The translations under genes and the position numbers were made by a program. Below the pieces are notes generated by a model. The model was not told the origin of the DNA. It was given only the letters and a program-made list of their open reading frames with translations, and made no database searches. 64,000 nucleotides of DNA from the NCBI RefSeq assembly GCF_029360775.1, contig NZ_JARKMZ010000002.1, forward strand, positions 1 to 64,000, given 5' to 3'. The stretch is from Daejeonella sp. H1SJ63. GTDB lineage: Bacteria > Bacteroidota > Bacteroidia > Sphingobacteriales > Sphingobacteriaceae. Within the stretch, counting starts at the first letter, position 1. The number at the start of each line of letters is the position of its first letter. Below, in pieces: positions 51,868-61,066 of the stretch.

Positions 51868-51899
51868 TTCATCACCTTTAAAAAACAAAAAATAAACGG

Positions 51900-53108
51900 A
51901 TGAAAAATACAGATCAATCAAGGAGAAAGTTCTTAAGCACAGGAGCGATGGTTCTAAGCGGGCTTACAGCTTTTGGATATCAGGGTCTTGGCATAGATAA
52001 TTTATCTTTTAATCAGGATAAGATTCGGATTGGCCTGATCGGCTCGGGAAGTCGTGGTCAGGGTTTAGCAAGTCTGATATCAAAGATTCCCGGATTGGAA
52101 CTTGTTGCCTGTTGCGATATTATTCCTGAAAATCTTCAGGGTGGATTAAAGCTGGCAGTGAAAGGGGCAAGGGGATATACTGATTATAAAAAACTATTGA
52201 GTGACAAAGAGGTGCAGGCGGTAGTTATCGCTACTCCGCTTTATCTGCATCATCCAATGGCTGTTGATTCGTTAGCCGCCGGTAAGCATATCTACATGGA
52301 AAAAACCATGGCTTACAATATCCCGCAGGCACTTGATCTGGTAAAGAAGGTTGAAAAGTCCAATCTGGTGTTTCAGGTAGGTCATCAATACCGGTATTAT
52401 TCCATGTATATGAAAGTAAAAGAGATACTTTCTAAAGGATGGATAGGTCAGGTTACTCATTACGAATGTCAGTATAACCGTAATTCCAACTGGCGTAAGC
52501 CGGTGAGCGATCCTAAAATGGAACGGGCAATTAACTGGAGAATGTATAAAGAGTATTGCGGGGGTGTATTGTCTGAATTAAGTGCTCATGAAATTGATAT
52601 TGTGAACTGGATGACAGACAGCCATCCACTAAAGGTTGCCGGGTTCGGCGGGATAGATTACTGGAAAGATGGCAGGGAGACATTTGATAATATCCGTTTG
52701 GTTTATGAGTATCCGAATGGTGTAAAAGCAAGTGTTACCTCAATATTATCCAATGAGTATAAAGGATATTCCATGCGTATCCTCGGATCTAAAGGAACAA
52801 TTGAGATACTCAGGGATCAGGCATATATTTATCCTGAAGCAGCTAAGAAAACTTTGGGAACTGTTGACGGTGTGACCGGTGCAACAGTTGAGGTTCTTCC
52901 GGGTGGAAAAGGTAAACCTATTGAATTTGAGAAGCAGCAGGAACCTACAACTTTTGCTCTTATTGATTTTGCTGAATGTATCCGTACCGGGAAAAAACCC
53001 GCCTCCAGCGTAAAAACCGGAAGAGATGTGGCAATTGCTGTGCATATGGGAAATGCTGCAGCTGAAACAGAAAAAACCCAATACTGGAAAGAAGAGTACT
53101 CCATTTAA
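51900..53108 (+). CDS. Tat-exported Gfo/Idh/MocA oxidoreductase 2
   Basis: A 402-aa family member. Tat leader QSRRKFLSTGAMVLSGLTAFG. Rossmann motif IRIGLIGSGSRGQG (about 41-54), MEKTMAYNIPQA with the EK-T variant of EKP, and the C-terminal domain with CGGVLSELSAHEIDIVNWM, whose E-x-x-x-H-x-x-D resembles the family's catalytic His region. Likely periplasmic with a bound NAD(P). It is separated from gene 1 by the palindromic repeat. Confidence 0.88.
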   Translation: MKNTDQSRRKFLSTGAMVLSGLTAFGYQGLGIDNLSFNQDKIRIGLIGSGSRGQGLASLISKIPGLELVACCDIIPENLQGGLKLAVKGARGYTDYKKLLSDKEVQAVVIATPLYLHHPMAVDSLAAGKHIYMEKTMAYNIPQALDLVKKVEKSNLVFQVGHQYRYYSMYMKVKEILSKGWIGQVTHYECQYNRNSNWRKPVSDPKMERAINWRMYKEYCGGVLSELSAHEIDIVNWMTDSHPLKVAGFGGIDYWKDGRETFDNIRLVYEYPNGVKASVTSILSNEYKGYSMRILGSKGTIEILRDQAYIYPEAAKKTLGTVDGVTGATVEVLPGGKGKPIEFEKQQEPTTFALIDFAECIRTGKKPASSVKTGRDVAIAVHMGNAAAETEKTQYWKEEYSI

Positions 53109-53161
53109 TCATTAAACCATAAAAGAAATAATTAGGACTATTTGTCCGCAAATTCAGACGT

Positions 53162-54511
53162 ATGAAAAAATCAGATTCCCGCAGGGATTTTATTAAAAAG
53201 ACAGTTACCGGTGCCGCTGCACTTTCTATTGGAGGTGTTTTACCGGGGTTCAGCGCAAAAAGCTATGGACGTATTCTGGGAGCCAATGAGCGTGTTCAGG
53301 TTGCAATGATGGGCGTAAACAGCCGCGGATTTGCACTCGCATCTAATTTTGCAGCTCAGAAGAATTGCGAAGTTCGTTTTATCTGCGATGTAGATAAAAG
53401 AGCTGCAGATAAATGTATCAGTGAGGTAAGCAAAATTCAGAATAAGGAACCAATGGCTCAGCCTGACTTCAGGAAGGCTTTGGAAGTAAAAGATCTCGAT
53501 GCCCTTGTGATTGCTGCTCCTGACCATTGGCATGCTCCTGCAGCTTTACTTGCTTCAGCCGCCGGCAAGCATGTTTATCTTGAAAAGCCATGCAGTCATA
53601 ACCCGAACGAAGGTGAATTGCTTCTTGCAGCAGCTAAAAAGTATAAAAATGTAATTCAGATGGGTAATCAGCGTCGTTCATGGCCAAATGTTGCTGCTGG
53701 TATTGCTGAATTGCATGGAGGGATTATTGGCCGTCCGTATTTTGCAAAAACATGGTATACCAATAATCGCGCTGCGATTGGCGTTGGGAAGAAAATTGCT
53801 GTTCCTGAATGGCTTGATTATGACCTTTGGCAGGGACCAGCTCCGCGCCGTGATTTGAAAGATAACCTGATTCATTATAACTGGCACTGGTTCTGGCACT
53901 GGGGTACCGGAGAAGCTTTAAATAATGGTACGCACATGATCGATCTTGCCCGTTGGGGACTACAGGTAGACTACCCAACAAAAGTAACTTCAGCAGGTGG
54001 CAGATACAGATATCAGGACGATTGGGAAACTCCTGATACTCAGAATATCAGTATCGAATTTGCCAATAAATCAACTATATCCTGGGAAGGCAGAAGCTGT
54101 AATCCATTCCCTATTGAAGGAAGTACTGTAGGAGTTATTTTCTATGGCGAGAATGGTACCCTGGTAATCGGTGGTGGAAATGCTTATAAAGCTTTTGATT
54201 TAAAAAACAATCTTATCAAAGAAGCTAAGAATGAGGTTAAAGTTGATACAGGTAGTTTGACCAGTCCTTCACAGGCTTTGGATGCTTTCCATTTGCAGAA
54301 CTTCTTTAGTGCAATAAAGAACGGAACAGCTTTGGCTTCAGACATTGATGGAGGACATAAGAGTACTCTTCTTTGTCAGCTTGGAAATATTGCTCAGCGT
54401 ACCGGAAGAACATTGAATATTGACCCTGCGAATGGTCATATCAAAAATGATCCGGGTGCTATGAAACTTTGGTCCAGAGAATATCAAAAAGGTTGGGAAC
54501 CTAAAGTTTAA
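53162..54511 (+). CDS. Tat-exported Gfo/Idh/MocA oxidoreductase 3
   Basis: A 449-aa member with Tat leader DSRRDFIKKTVTGAAALSIGG. Rossmann motif VQVAMMGVNSRGFALA, VYLEKPCSHNPNEGE with the canonical EKP lysine, HWFWHWGTGEALNNGTHMIDLARWGL as the catalytic H-x-x-D region, and a long C-terminal extension to GWEPKV, as in GH109-like and related exported oxidoreductases. A glycosidase of the GH109 type is an alternative reading. A strong terminator follows. Confidence 0.88.
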   Translation: MKKSDSRRDFIKKTVTGAAALSIGGVLPGFSAKSYGRILGANERVQVAMMGVNSRGFALASNFAAQKNCEVRFICDVDKRAADKCISEVSKIQNKEPMAQPDFRKALEVKDLDALVIAAPDHWHAPAALLASAAGKHVYLEKPCSHNPNEGELLLAAAKKYKNVIQMGNQRRSWPNVAAGIAELHGGIIGRPYFAKTWYTNNRAAIGVGKKIAVPEWLDYDLWQGPAPRRDLKDNLIHYNWHWFWHWGTGEALNNGTHMIDLARWGLQVDYPTKVTSAGGRYRYQDDWETPDTQNISIEFANKSTISWEGRSCNPFPIEGSTVGVIFYGENGTLVIGGGNAYKAFDLKNNLIKEAKNEVKVDTGSLTSPSQALDAFHLQNFFSAIKNGTALASDIDGGHKSTLLCQLGNIAQRTGRTLNIDPANGHIKNDPGAMKLWSREYQKGWEPKV

Positions 54512-54517
54512 GTGATA

Positions 54518-54556
54518 AATAAGAACCTTGCCGATTTGGTAAGGTTCTTATTTTTT
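54518..54556 (+). terminator. Terminator after the third oxidoreductase
   Basis: A 15-bp stem AATAAGAACCTTGCC/GGTAAGGTTCTTATT (one G-T) with loop GATTT is followed by T residues, 7 nt after the stop. Confidence 0.9.
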
Positions 54557-54675
54557 AACATCTGTCTGAAATTGCAGGTCTTATTTCCTCATTTTAATTG
54601 ACGAAGCATGATTTTTTTAGAATATCTGCCTCTATTAAGGCAATTATAATGATCTATGAATTAAACTGAGGATAA

Positions 54676-55950
54676 ATGATCAAAACTCCAACCGGATCAC
54701 CCGGCTTTTATCGCTGGAAAATTTGTGCAATGCTTTTTATGGCAACGACAATTAACTTCGTCGATCGCCAGGTACTGGGAATTCTTGCCCCGCAGCTTCA
54801 AAAAGAATTTAGCTGGACCGATTCAGAATACGGATTTATCGTTTCATCCTTCCAGGCAGCTTATGCCATCGGTTTCCTTTTTATGGGACATCTGCTTGAT
54901 AAGATAGGTACCCGTATGGGTTCAATGATTGCTATAGGCTTCTGGAGTATTGCTACCATGCTGCATGCAATTGTGGGCTCTTTGTTTGGTTTTGCAGCTG
55001 TACGCTTCCTTTTGGGATTGGGTGAGGCAGGGAATTTTCCTTCCGCTTTGAAAGCCGTATCAGAATGGTTTCCAAGAAAGGAAAGAGCTTTGGCAACAGG
55101 CATTTTTGTGTCGGGAGCAAGTGTAGGAGCAATTGTTGCACCTCTGACTGTTCCATTTATTGCTATTCATTATGGATGGCAGGTGACTTTTGTTATAACC
55201 GGAGCAATTGGTTTTGTCTGGATTGCATTCTGGATGTGGATGTACAGATCTCCGCAGGAACATCCCCGCCTGTCAGCCACAGAATTGGAATACATTAGCA
55301 GTGATCCTCCTGAGCCTAAGATTAAAATTCCATGGATTCAGCTCCTGAAGTACCGCCAAACCTGGGCATTTGCTTTCGGTGCATTTATGACCCATCCCAT
55401 ATTTTCGTTCTTCCTGTTTTTTCTTCCTAAATTTTTTTACTCCAATTATGGTGTGGGTATAGATAAAATTGGTCCGATCCTTATTGTTGTATACCTGATG
55501 TCTGATTTTGGAAGTATTATTGGAGGATGGGCCTCATCAGCACTGATCAAACGCGGCTGGACAATCAACAAGAGTCGTAAAACGACGATGCTGGCATCAG
55601 CTTTATGCGTAGTTCCTGTTTATTTTGCTGCACAAACAACAGAATTATGGGTTTCTGTCGGATTAATCGGTCTGGCCTTAGCTGCGCATTCTGCATGGTC
55701 TGCTAATTTGTTCACGCTTACAACTGATATGTTTCCAAGGCAGGTGGTAGCTTCAGTGGTAGGTATTGGCAGTATGCTGGGGGCCATTGGAGGAATGTTC
55801 GGTGCCACCATTGGGGGATTTTTGCTTCAAACAACCGGTAGTTATGTTTCATTGTTCATATTTGCCGGCTGTGCCTATCTTATTGCCTTCACGGGTGTTC
55901 AGTTGTTGGCTCCAAAATTAAAGTCAATAACTTTAGAGAAAATAATATAA
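54676..55950 (+). CDS. ExuT-like MFS sugar-acid transporter
   Basis: Anion:cation symporter-type MFS protein of 424 aa with 12 helices. Family blocks: ATTINFVDRQVLGILAPQLQKEF (helix 1), LDKIGTRMGSMI (motif A), GLGEAGNFPSALKAVSEWFPRKERALA (helix 4-5), AAHSAWSANLFTLTTDMFP and GSMLGAIGGMFGATIGG. These match hexuronate transporter ExuT. It is the working counterpart of the broken gene at 50142. It likely imports glucuronate or galacturonate for UxaC. Confidence 0.9.
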   Translation: MIKTPTGSPGFYRWKICAMLFMATTINFVDRQVLGILAPQLQKEFSWTDSEYGFIVSSFQAAYAIGFLFMGHLLDKIGTRMGSMIAIGFWSIATMLHAIVGSLFGFAAVRFLLGLGEAGNFPSALKAVSEWFPRKERALATGIFVSGASVGAIVAPLTVPFIAIHYGWQVTFVITGAIGFVWIAFWMWMYRSPQEHPRLSATELEYISSDPPEPKIKIPWIQLLKYRQTWAFAFGAFMTHPIFSFFLFFLPKFFYSNYGVGIDKIGPILIVVYLMSDFGSIIGGWASSALIKRGWTINKSRKTTMLASALCVVPVYFAAQTTELWVSVGLIGLALAAHSAWSANLFTLTTDMFPRQVVASVVGIGSMLGAIGGMFGATIGGFLLQTTGSYVSLFIFAGCAYLIAFTGVQLLAPKLKSITLEKII

Positions 55951-55993
55951 TTTGTACTTCCATTTAAATTAAAGCAGAATCGGGTTGAACATT

Positions 55994-57385
55994 ATGATAA
56001 TCAAAAATTTCAAACAATTATTATTAGCAAACTGCATGGTCATTATTGCGGCAACGTCCTGTAACAGTAGTAAGGAAAAAGTTCAGGAAAAGGATAACAG
56101 AATAAAGTTAATCACCCTGGATCCGGGCCATTTTCATTCAGCCCTGATTCAGAAATCCATGTATGATGAGATTGATCCGGTAGTACATGTTTATGCACCC
56201 GAAGGTCAGGAGTTGACTTCTCATCTGAATCTGGTTGAGAGTTATAATACACGTGCAGAAAATCCTACTTCATGGAAGGAGAATGTTTATACCGGTACCG
56301 ACTATCTGGATAAAATGATCCAGGATAAAGCCGGAAATGTAGTTGTCATTGCCGGAAACAATAAACTGAAAACTGATTATATCAGCCGTTCGGTTGAAGC
56401 CGGCCTGAATGTTCTGGCAGATAAACCTATGGCAATAGATACAGAGGGATTTCAGAAACTGGTGAAAGCTTTTGAAACTGCAGAAAAGAATAAGGTGCTT
56501 TTATATGATGTAATGACTGAGCGCTTTGAGATTAATAGCATTCTTCAAAAAGAGTTTGCACATCTTCCGGCATTTGGTGAGCTTGAAAAGGGTACACCTG
56601 AAAACCCTTCTGTAACCAAGGTAAGTGTACACCACTTCTTTAAGAATGTTTCTGGTAAACCTCTGGTCAGACCGGCATGGTTTTTTGATGTGAAGCAGCA
56701 GGGTGAAGGTATTACAGATATTACAACCCATCTTGTTGATCTGGTTCAGTGGGAAGTATTTCCGGATCAGATTCTGGACTATAAAAAAGATGTTGAGATT
56801 GTTTCAGCAAAGCGCTGGCCAACAACTATAACTGCAGAGCAATTCGGGAAGGTTACTCTTAAAAAGGAATATCCTGATTATTTAAAGGCTGATGTAAAAG
56901 ATGGAATTCTCAGTACTTATTCGAATGGGGAAATCAACTATCGTTTAAAAGGTATACATGCAAAGATCTCGGTTACATGGGATTTTCAGGCACCTGAAGG
57001 AACCGGTGACACTCATTTTTCTGTGATGCGTGGTACCCGATCAAGCGTAGTTATTAAGCAGGGTAAGGAGCAAAGTTTTAAACCGGTATTGTATATTGAA
57101 CCTGTCAAAGGCACAGATCTTGCTGCTTATGAAAAAGATCTTCTGGCAGATTTGAAACAGATTAATGCGAAATATCCGGGAGTTGAGCTAAAGAAAAATG
57201 AAACAGGCTGGGAAGTGATTATTCCCGAAAAGTATAAAGTAGGCCACGAGGATCATTTCGCGCAGGTAACTCAAAAATATCTTCAGTGTCTGAAAGATGG
57301 GAAGCTTCCGGATTGGGAGGTTCCGAATATGATTGCTAAATATTATACTACAACCAAAGCCCGGGAAGTGGCCTTAGGAAAATAA
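55994..57385 (+). CDS. Gfo/Idh/MocA-like oxidoreductase lipoprotein
   Basis: A 463-aa predicted lipoprotein with Cys23 in AATSC; ATG 55994 is preferred to a TTG three codons before. The Rossmann domain starts IKLITLDPGHFHSALIQKSMYDEID with a D-P-G-H-F-H motif in place of GxGxxG. ADKPMAID supplies the DKP lysine, and GITDITTHLVDLVQWE is the catalytic His region. The C-terminal part matches the oxidoreductase C-terminal domain (PF16490). Located on a lipoprotein, it would act in the periplasm. It is 43 nt after the transporter gene on the same strand. Confidence 0.86.
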   Translation: MIIKNFKQLLLANCMVIIAATSCNSSKEKVQEKDNRIKLITLDPGHFHSALIQKSMYDEIDPVVHVYAPEGQELTSHLNLVESYNTRAENPTSWKENVYTGTDYLDKMIQDKAGNVVVIAGNNKLKTDYISRSVEAGLNVLADKPMAIDTEGFQKLVKAFETAEKNKVLLYDVMTERFEINSILQKEFAHLPAFGELEKGTPENPSVTKVSVHHFFKNVSGKPLVRPAWFFDVKQQGEGITDITTHLVDLVQWEVFPDQILDYKKDVEIVSAKRWPTTITAEQFGKVTLKKEYPDYLKADVKDGILSTYSNGEINYRLKGIHAKISVTWDFQAPEGTGDTHFSVMRGTRSSVVIKQGKEQSFKPVLYIEPVKGTDLAAYEKDLLADLKQINAKYPGVELKKNETGWEVIIPEKYKVGHEDHFAQVTQKYLQCLKDGKLPDWEVPNMIAKYYTTTKAREVALGK

Positions 57386-57389
57386 TTGA

Positions 57390-58496
57390 TCAGGGGGTCT
57401 TTAAAAGCCCCCTTTTTTTGTAATAAGCCATCGTCAGAATAATCATACGGTTATAGCTTTGAAGTCCCTCAGGCTGCTTGTTTGCTTTGAGATAATTGTC
57501 ATAGAATATATTGCTGAAATTTCTTAAAGTACCCCGGTATTGTTCCCAAAAAGCCTGTTCATGTTTAAGGTCAGCCATAAATGGTGCAGAAATTTTGCTT
57601 TTGAGCTTTTTAAACATGATGGTATCCAGTCTTGCGGTCTCTTGCATAAACTCCTGAGCAGCAAGATAATAAGCAGAATATCTTACAAATTGGTTTTGTG
57701 ATTTACTGGCACTGATAAATCCGATAAAGTTGGCTTCATCCTCTCTGCCATAACCTATGGCATGAGCCATTTCATGACAGGCTACGAAAGGCTTAAGATA
57801 AACGGGGATTTCTGAATTCACCTGTGCCTCACCGGTGAAAGGGTTGAAATATCCTGCAGTTCCAAAATAATTTATCAGCCAGCTGAAAGCTGATGATTTA
57901 ATCTCAGGTACAGATTGATTATCCGGATTGTAAATCTCAGGAAGTGCTCTGATTGATCTGGCAGATTCCGCATAAATTTTATCACGGCCTTGCTCCCATT
58001 GTGCCGGTTTAATTTCTGCACGTAAAGTATTGGCAGAATCGATGAAGGCTGAGGTAAGCTGAAATAATTCTGTATTTGAGTAATTAAAACGTGATAACCC
58101 CAGCCTTTCTGAAGCAGGTATTCTGAAATAGTTTAAAGCCCAGAATAGATAGAAAAGCACTAAAGCTATTTCAAAGCTCAGTATCATATTTATGATAATT
58201 TTTCTTCGTATGCCTTTGCGGGCCACTTTAAGGAAACTGGGCTTTAAAAGCTCATAAATCAGGACCATTATAGCCAGAATTGCAAGGATATAGAATATAT
58301 CGCCGGCACTGAATGGTATTTTGTTAAATATGAATTGAAGTCCATTGCGTATAGTGGGATAAATGCTTCCCGAATAATATAATTCAACAAGATCAGGGTG
58401 GTTTTTAGCTCTGAAAATCAGCAGGATCAGACAGCATAGTGCAAAGATTAATACCAACTTTAACTTTGAACTATTATCCCGGATTTTCCGTATCAT
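57390..58496 (-). CDS. DUF3810 membrane protein with HExxH motif
   Basis: A 368-aa protein with three N-terminal membrane helices (about 13-30, 47-68, 90-115) and a soluble C-terminal domain with CHEMAHAIGYGREDEANFIG. The HEMAH is a zinc-metallopeptidase HExxH, and the following E-x-x-A-N-F could supply a third ligand. This is the DUF3810 pattern, widespread in Bacteroidota and uncharacterised. Substrate unknown. It converges with the lipoprotein gene over a shared terminator. Confidence 0.87.
   Translation of the reverse strand: MIRKIRDNSSKLKLVLIFALCCLILLIFRAKNHPDLVELYYSGSIYPTIRNGLQFIFNKIPFSAGDIFYILAILAIMVLIYELLKPSFLKVARKGIRRKIIINMILSFEIALVLFYLFWALNYFRIPASERLGLSRFNYSNTELFQLTSAFIDSANTLRAEIKPAQWEQGRDKIYAESARSIRALPEIYNPDNQSVPEIKSSAFSWLINYFGTAGYFNPFTGEAQVNSEIPVYLKPFVACHEMAHAIGYGREDEANFIGFISASKSQNQFVRYSAYYLAAQEFMQETARLDTIMFKKLKSKISAPFMADLKHEQAFWEQYRGTLRNFSNIFYDNYLKANKQPEGLQSYNRMIILTMAYYKKRGLLKTP
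57392..57419. terminator. Terminator between convergent genes
   Basis: GGGGG pairs with CCCCC around a CTTTAAAAG inner helix, then seven T residues on the plus strand. It overlaps the last codon of the minus-strand gene. Confidence 0.8.
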
Positions 58497-58613
58497 GTGA
58501 AATATTTAGGTTTAGTTTTCGGATGTAATAGCAGGTATCATTTATGAATTAAACCCCTAAATTCGCTGAATTAAATTACTAATTACTGAATTTACCTAAT
58601 TACAAAAGAAATT

Positions 58614-59075
58614 ATGCTTGTTATTAATAATTACCCTGAGTTTGAATCTTTTTTGGGGAAAGATCTTGGTGTTTCGGCCTGGCATAAAATAACTCAGGAA
58701 CAGATCTCAAAATTTGCTGATGCCACATTGGATCATCAGTGGATTCATATTGATGCTGAACGTGCTGCTAAAGAAGGACCTTTTCAGGCAACTATTGCAC
58801 ATGGATATTTAACTTTATCACTGATTCCTTATCTCTGGAAGCAGATTGTTGATATCAGAAATTTGAAAATGGAGATCAACTATGGTATTGAAAGTCTCAA
58901 ATTTGGCCAGGCGGTTGTGGTTGACAGCGAGGTAAGATTGAAAGTAAAATTAGTTTCAATTGCTAATCTTAGGGGTGTAACTAAAGCTACTCTTGGGGTT
59001 GAACTGGAGATTTCAGATCAAAGTAAACCTGCATTTAAGGGTGAAACAATATTCTTATATCATTTTAATGAGTAA
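58614..59075 (+). CDS. MaoC-family enoyl-CoA hydratase
   Basis: A 153-aa hot-dog-fold hydratase: ATLDHQWIHIDAERAA with the hydratase Asp-x4-His pair and TIAHGYLTLSLIP (the AHG loop). It would hydrate a 2-enoyl-CoA with R stereochemistry in the cytoplasm. The length is typical of the single-domain R-hydratase. It is 46 nt before the transporter gene, with no clear pathway link. Confidence 0.9.
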   Translation: MLVINNYPEFESFLGKDLGVSAWHKITQEQISKFADATLDHQWIHIDAERAAKEGPFQATIAHGYLTLSLIPYLWKQIVDIRNLKMEINYGIESLKFGQAVVVDSEVRLKVKLVSIANLRGVTKATLGVELEISDQSKPAFKGETIFLYHFNE

Positions 59076-59121
59076 GCCTTTACTTATGATTTTAGCCGCC
59101 TGAATATCTGAACAGACAAAT

Positions 59122-60399
59122 ATGGCCGGGTCGCGCAAAGCTGCAATCAGTTTTATTTTCATTACCTTATTGCTGGATGTTATCGGTATAGGATTGATTA
59201 TTCCTGTATTTCCGCAATTGATTGAGGAATTAATTCATGGAAATATAAGTGAGGCATCTCAATGGAGTGGTTTGCTCACTTTTGCATATGCCATTACACA
59301 GTTTATTTGTGCGCCCATAATAGGGAATCTGAGCGATCAGTATGGCAGAAGGCCTGTTTTGCTCCTGTCCTTACTGGGTTTTGGGATAGATTATATTTTT
59401 CTTTCACTTGCTCCAACAATCTGGTGGCTTTTTGCGGGGAGGGTAATTGCAGGACTATTCGGTGCAAGTTTTACTACTGCGGCTGCTTATATTGGTGATA
59501 TAAGTACCTCCGAAGACCGCTCCAAAAATTTTGGAATGATAGGTGCTGCTTTCGGTCTTGGGTTTGTTATTGGTCCGGGGCTGGGCGGTTTATTGGGTGA
59601 ACTTGGTCCAAGAGTGCCCTTTGTTTTCGCGGCAGTTCTGACCTTCATTAATGTACTTTATGGTTATTTTGTTCTTCCCGAATCACTTGCAAAAGAACAC
59701 CGCCGTCCATTCGAATGGAAGAGAGCAAATCCACTTGGTTCTTTAATTCAGCTAAAAAAGTATAAAGGAGTTGGTGGTCTTATCGTTTCTCTGACCTTTG
59801 TTTATATCGCAAGTCACGCGGTACACAGTACATGGACCTTCTTTAATATAGAAAAGTTTCACTGGAGTAATTCCTTAATGGGCCTGTCTTTAACAGTTAT
59901 AGGCTTGCTTGTAGCTATAGTGCAGGGCGGACTGATCCGTTATACAAATCCGAAATTGGGAGATGAGAAGAGTATTTATTTTGGTCTTTCATTATATGCC
60001 ATCGGCCTTATTTTATTTTCATTTGCTACCGAAAGCTGGATGATGTTTGCTTTTCTGGTTCCATATTGTCTTGGGGGGATTGCCGGTCCGGCCTTGCAGT
60101 CAATTATATCAGGAAATGTCCCAAAGAACGAACAGGGCGAACTTCAGGGTGCATTAACCAGTCTGATGAGTGCAACCTCTATTGTTGGTCCGCTTCTTAT
60201 GACTAATTTATTTGCATGGTTCACCAGGCCTGAATCTGAAATAAAATTTGCCGGTGCCCCATTCTTTGCCGGAGCAATTTTAATGGGAATCAGCGCAGTT
60301 CTTGCTGCAAGAACAATGAAAAAGGAAACATTCCTGAACAGAAAGACAAACCCTCCTGATGAGTCTCCGTTACAATCTCCGGATTTAATCCGGGATTAG
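59122..60399 (+). CDS. TetA-like (TCR/Tet family) MFS exporter
   Basis: A 425-aa, 12-helix transporter. Helix 1 FITLLLDVIGIGLIIPVFPQLIEEL and motif A GNLSDQYGRRPVLLLSLLGFGIDY fit the Tet/TCR group. GASFTTAAAYIGDISTSEDRSKNFGMIGAAFGLGFVIGPGLGG is the helix 4-5 motif C of drug:H+ antiporters. It likely exports a drug-like compound; resistance is not implied. It overlaps the next gene, on the other strand, by 4 nt. Confidence 0.9.
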   Translation: MAGSRKAAISFIFITLLLDVIGIGLIIPVFPQLIEELIHGNISEASQWSGLLTFAYAITQFICAPIIGNLSDQYGRRPVLLLSLLGFGIDYIFLSLAPTIWWLFAGRVIAGLFGASFTTAAAYIGDISTSEDRSKNFGMIGAAFGLGFVIGPGLGGLLGELGPRVPFVFAAVLTFINVLYGYFVLPESLAKEHRRPFEWKRANPLGSLIQLKKYKGVGGLIVSLTFVYIASHAVHSTWTFFNIEKFHWSNSLMGLSLTVIGLLVAIVQGGLIRYTNPKLGDEKSIYFGLSLYAIGLILFSFATESWMMFAFLVPYCLGGIAGPALQSIISGNVPKNEQGELQGALTSLMSATSIVGPLLMTNLFAWFTRPESEIKFAGAPFFAGAILMGISAVLAARTMKKETFLNRKTNPPDESPLQSPDLIRD

Positions 60400-60989
60400 T
60401 TTTTCTGCGGAGGACTAATCATAATATGGGCTCTGTGCGTTCCGGGATCCATAAGCCATGGCATTCCGGGAGCATCGGGTTTGAGCGGTAATCCTGTACT
60501 CTCAGCAGTAGCATAAGGAATGTATACCACATATCTCAGATAACCATCTTTTACCGAGCCTGTCATAGGATCAAAATTCTCAGGCTTGGCCGTATAAACA
60601 AAAAGTGAAGAAGGATTTTTAGGCAGCATGAGTTTGCCACTTTTAGCTTCCTGATCACGTATTTCCATGACTTCTTTAGGAGTTTTTCCAATAGATTTCA
60701 AGTCTCTTCCTCTTTTCATGAAAGGTTCCAGATCCTTGTGATAACAAGCTACATTAAGTCCCGGAACTTTAGGATCATCGGCAAGACAAATCATTTCATT
60801 GCTTCCTTTTCTCAACTCTATCAATTCTCCTTTTTCGTTATAGCCCAGAATATGTGCTCCTTCACGCTTATCAGCGGGGGCAGAGAGTAATGCAGTTTTG
60901 ATCTGGATATCAGCAGATGGAATTTTGATCTGTGCGGAAACTCCTAAACCCATACTAATGAGTAATAGGGATAAAATGCCTGTTTTCAT
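60396..60989 (-). CDS. Secreted protein of unknown function
   Basis: A 197-aa protein with a clear Sec signal (MKTGILSLLLISMGLGVSAQ, cut about 20). The mature part contains paired cysteines (MICLADDPKVPGLNVACYHKDL), a G-K-T-P-K-E-V segment and a C-terminal WLMDPGTHRAHIMISPP. I do not recognise a characterised family. It sits convergent with the transporter gene and has its own upstream gap of 77 nt from the S1 gene's end. Confidence 0.75.
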   Translation of the reverse strand: MKTGILSLLLISMGLGVSAQIKIPSADIQIKTALLSAPADKREGAHILGYNEKGELIELRKGSNEMICLADDPKVPGLNVACYHKDLEPFMKRGRDLKSIGKTPKEVMEIRDQEAKSGKLMLPKNPSSLFVYTAKPENFDPMTGSVKDGYLRYVVYIPYATAESTGLPLKPDAPGMPWLMDPGTHRAHIMISPPQKN

Positions 60990-61066
60990 GATATTTGCCT
61001 TTAAAGTACCTGAATTTTGTTTTATGAATATAGTTAATTCAGTTTAAAATTCAAAAAAATCGAAGA

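Noticed and set aside
52746-53104. Antisense frames of 91 and 111 codons over the second Gfo/Idh/MocA gene
   Set aside because: They overlap each other and a real gene, and their cysteine/phenylalanine-rich products look like complement artefacts.
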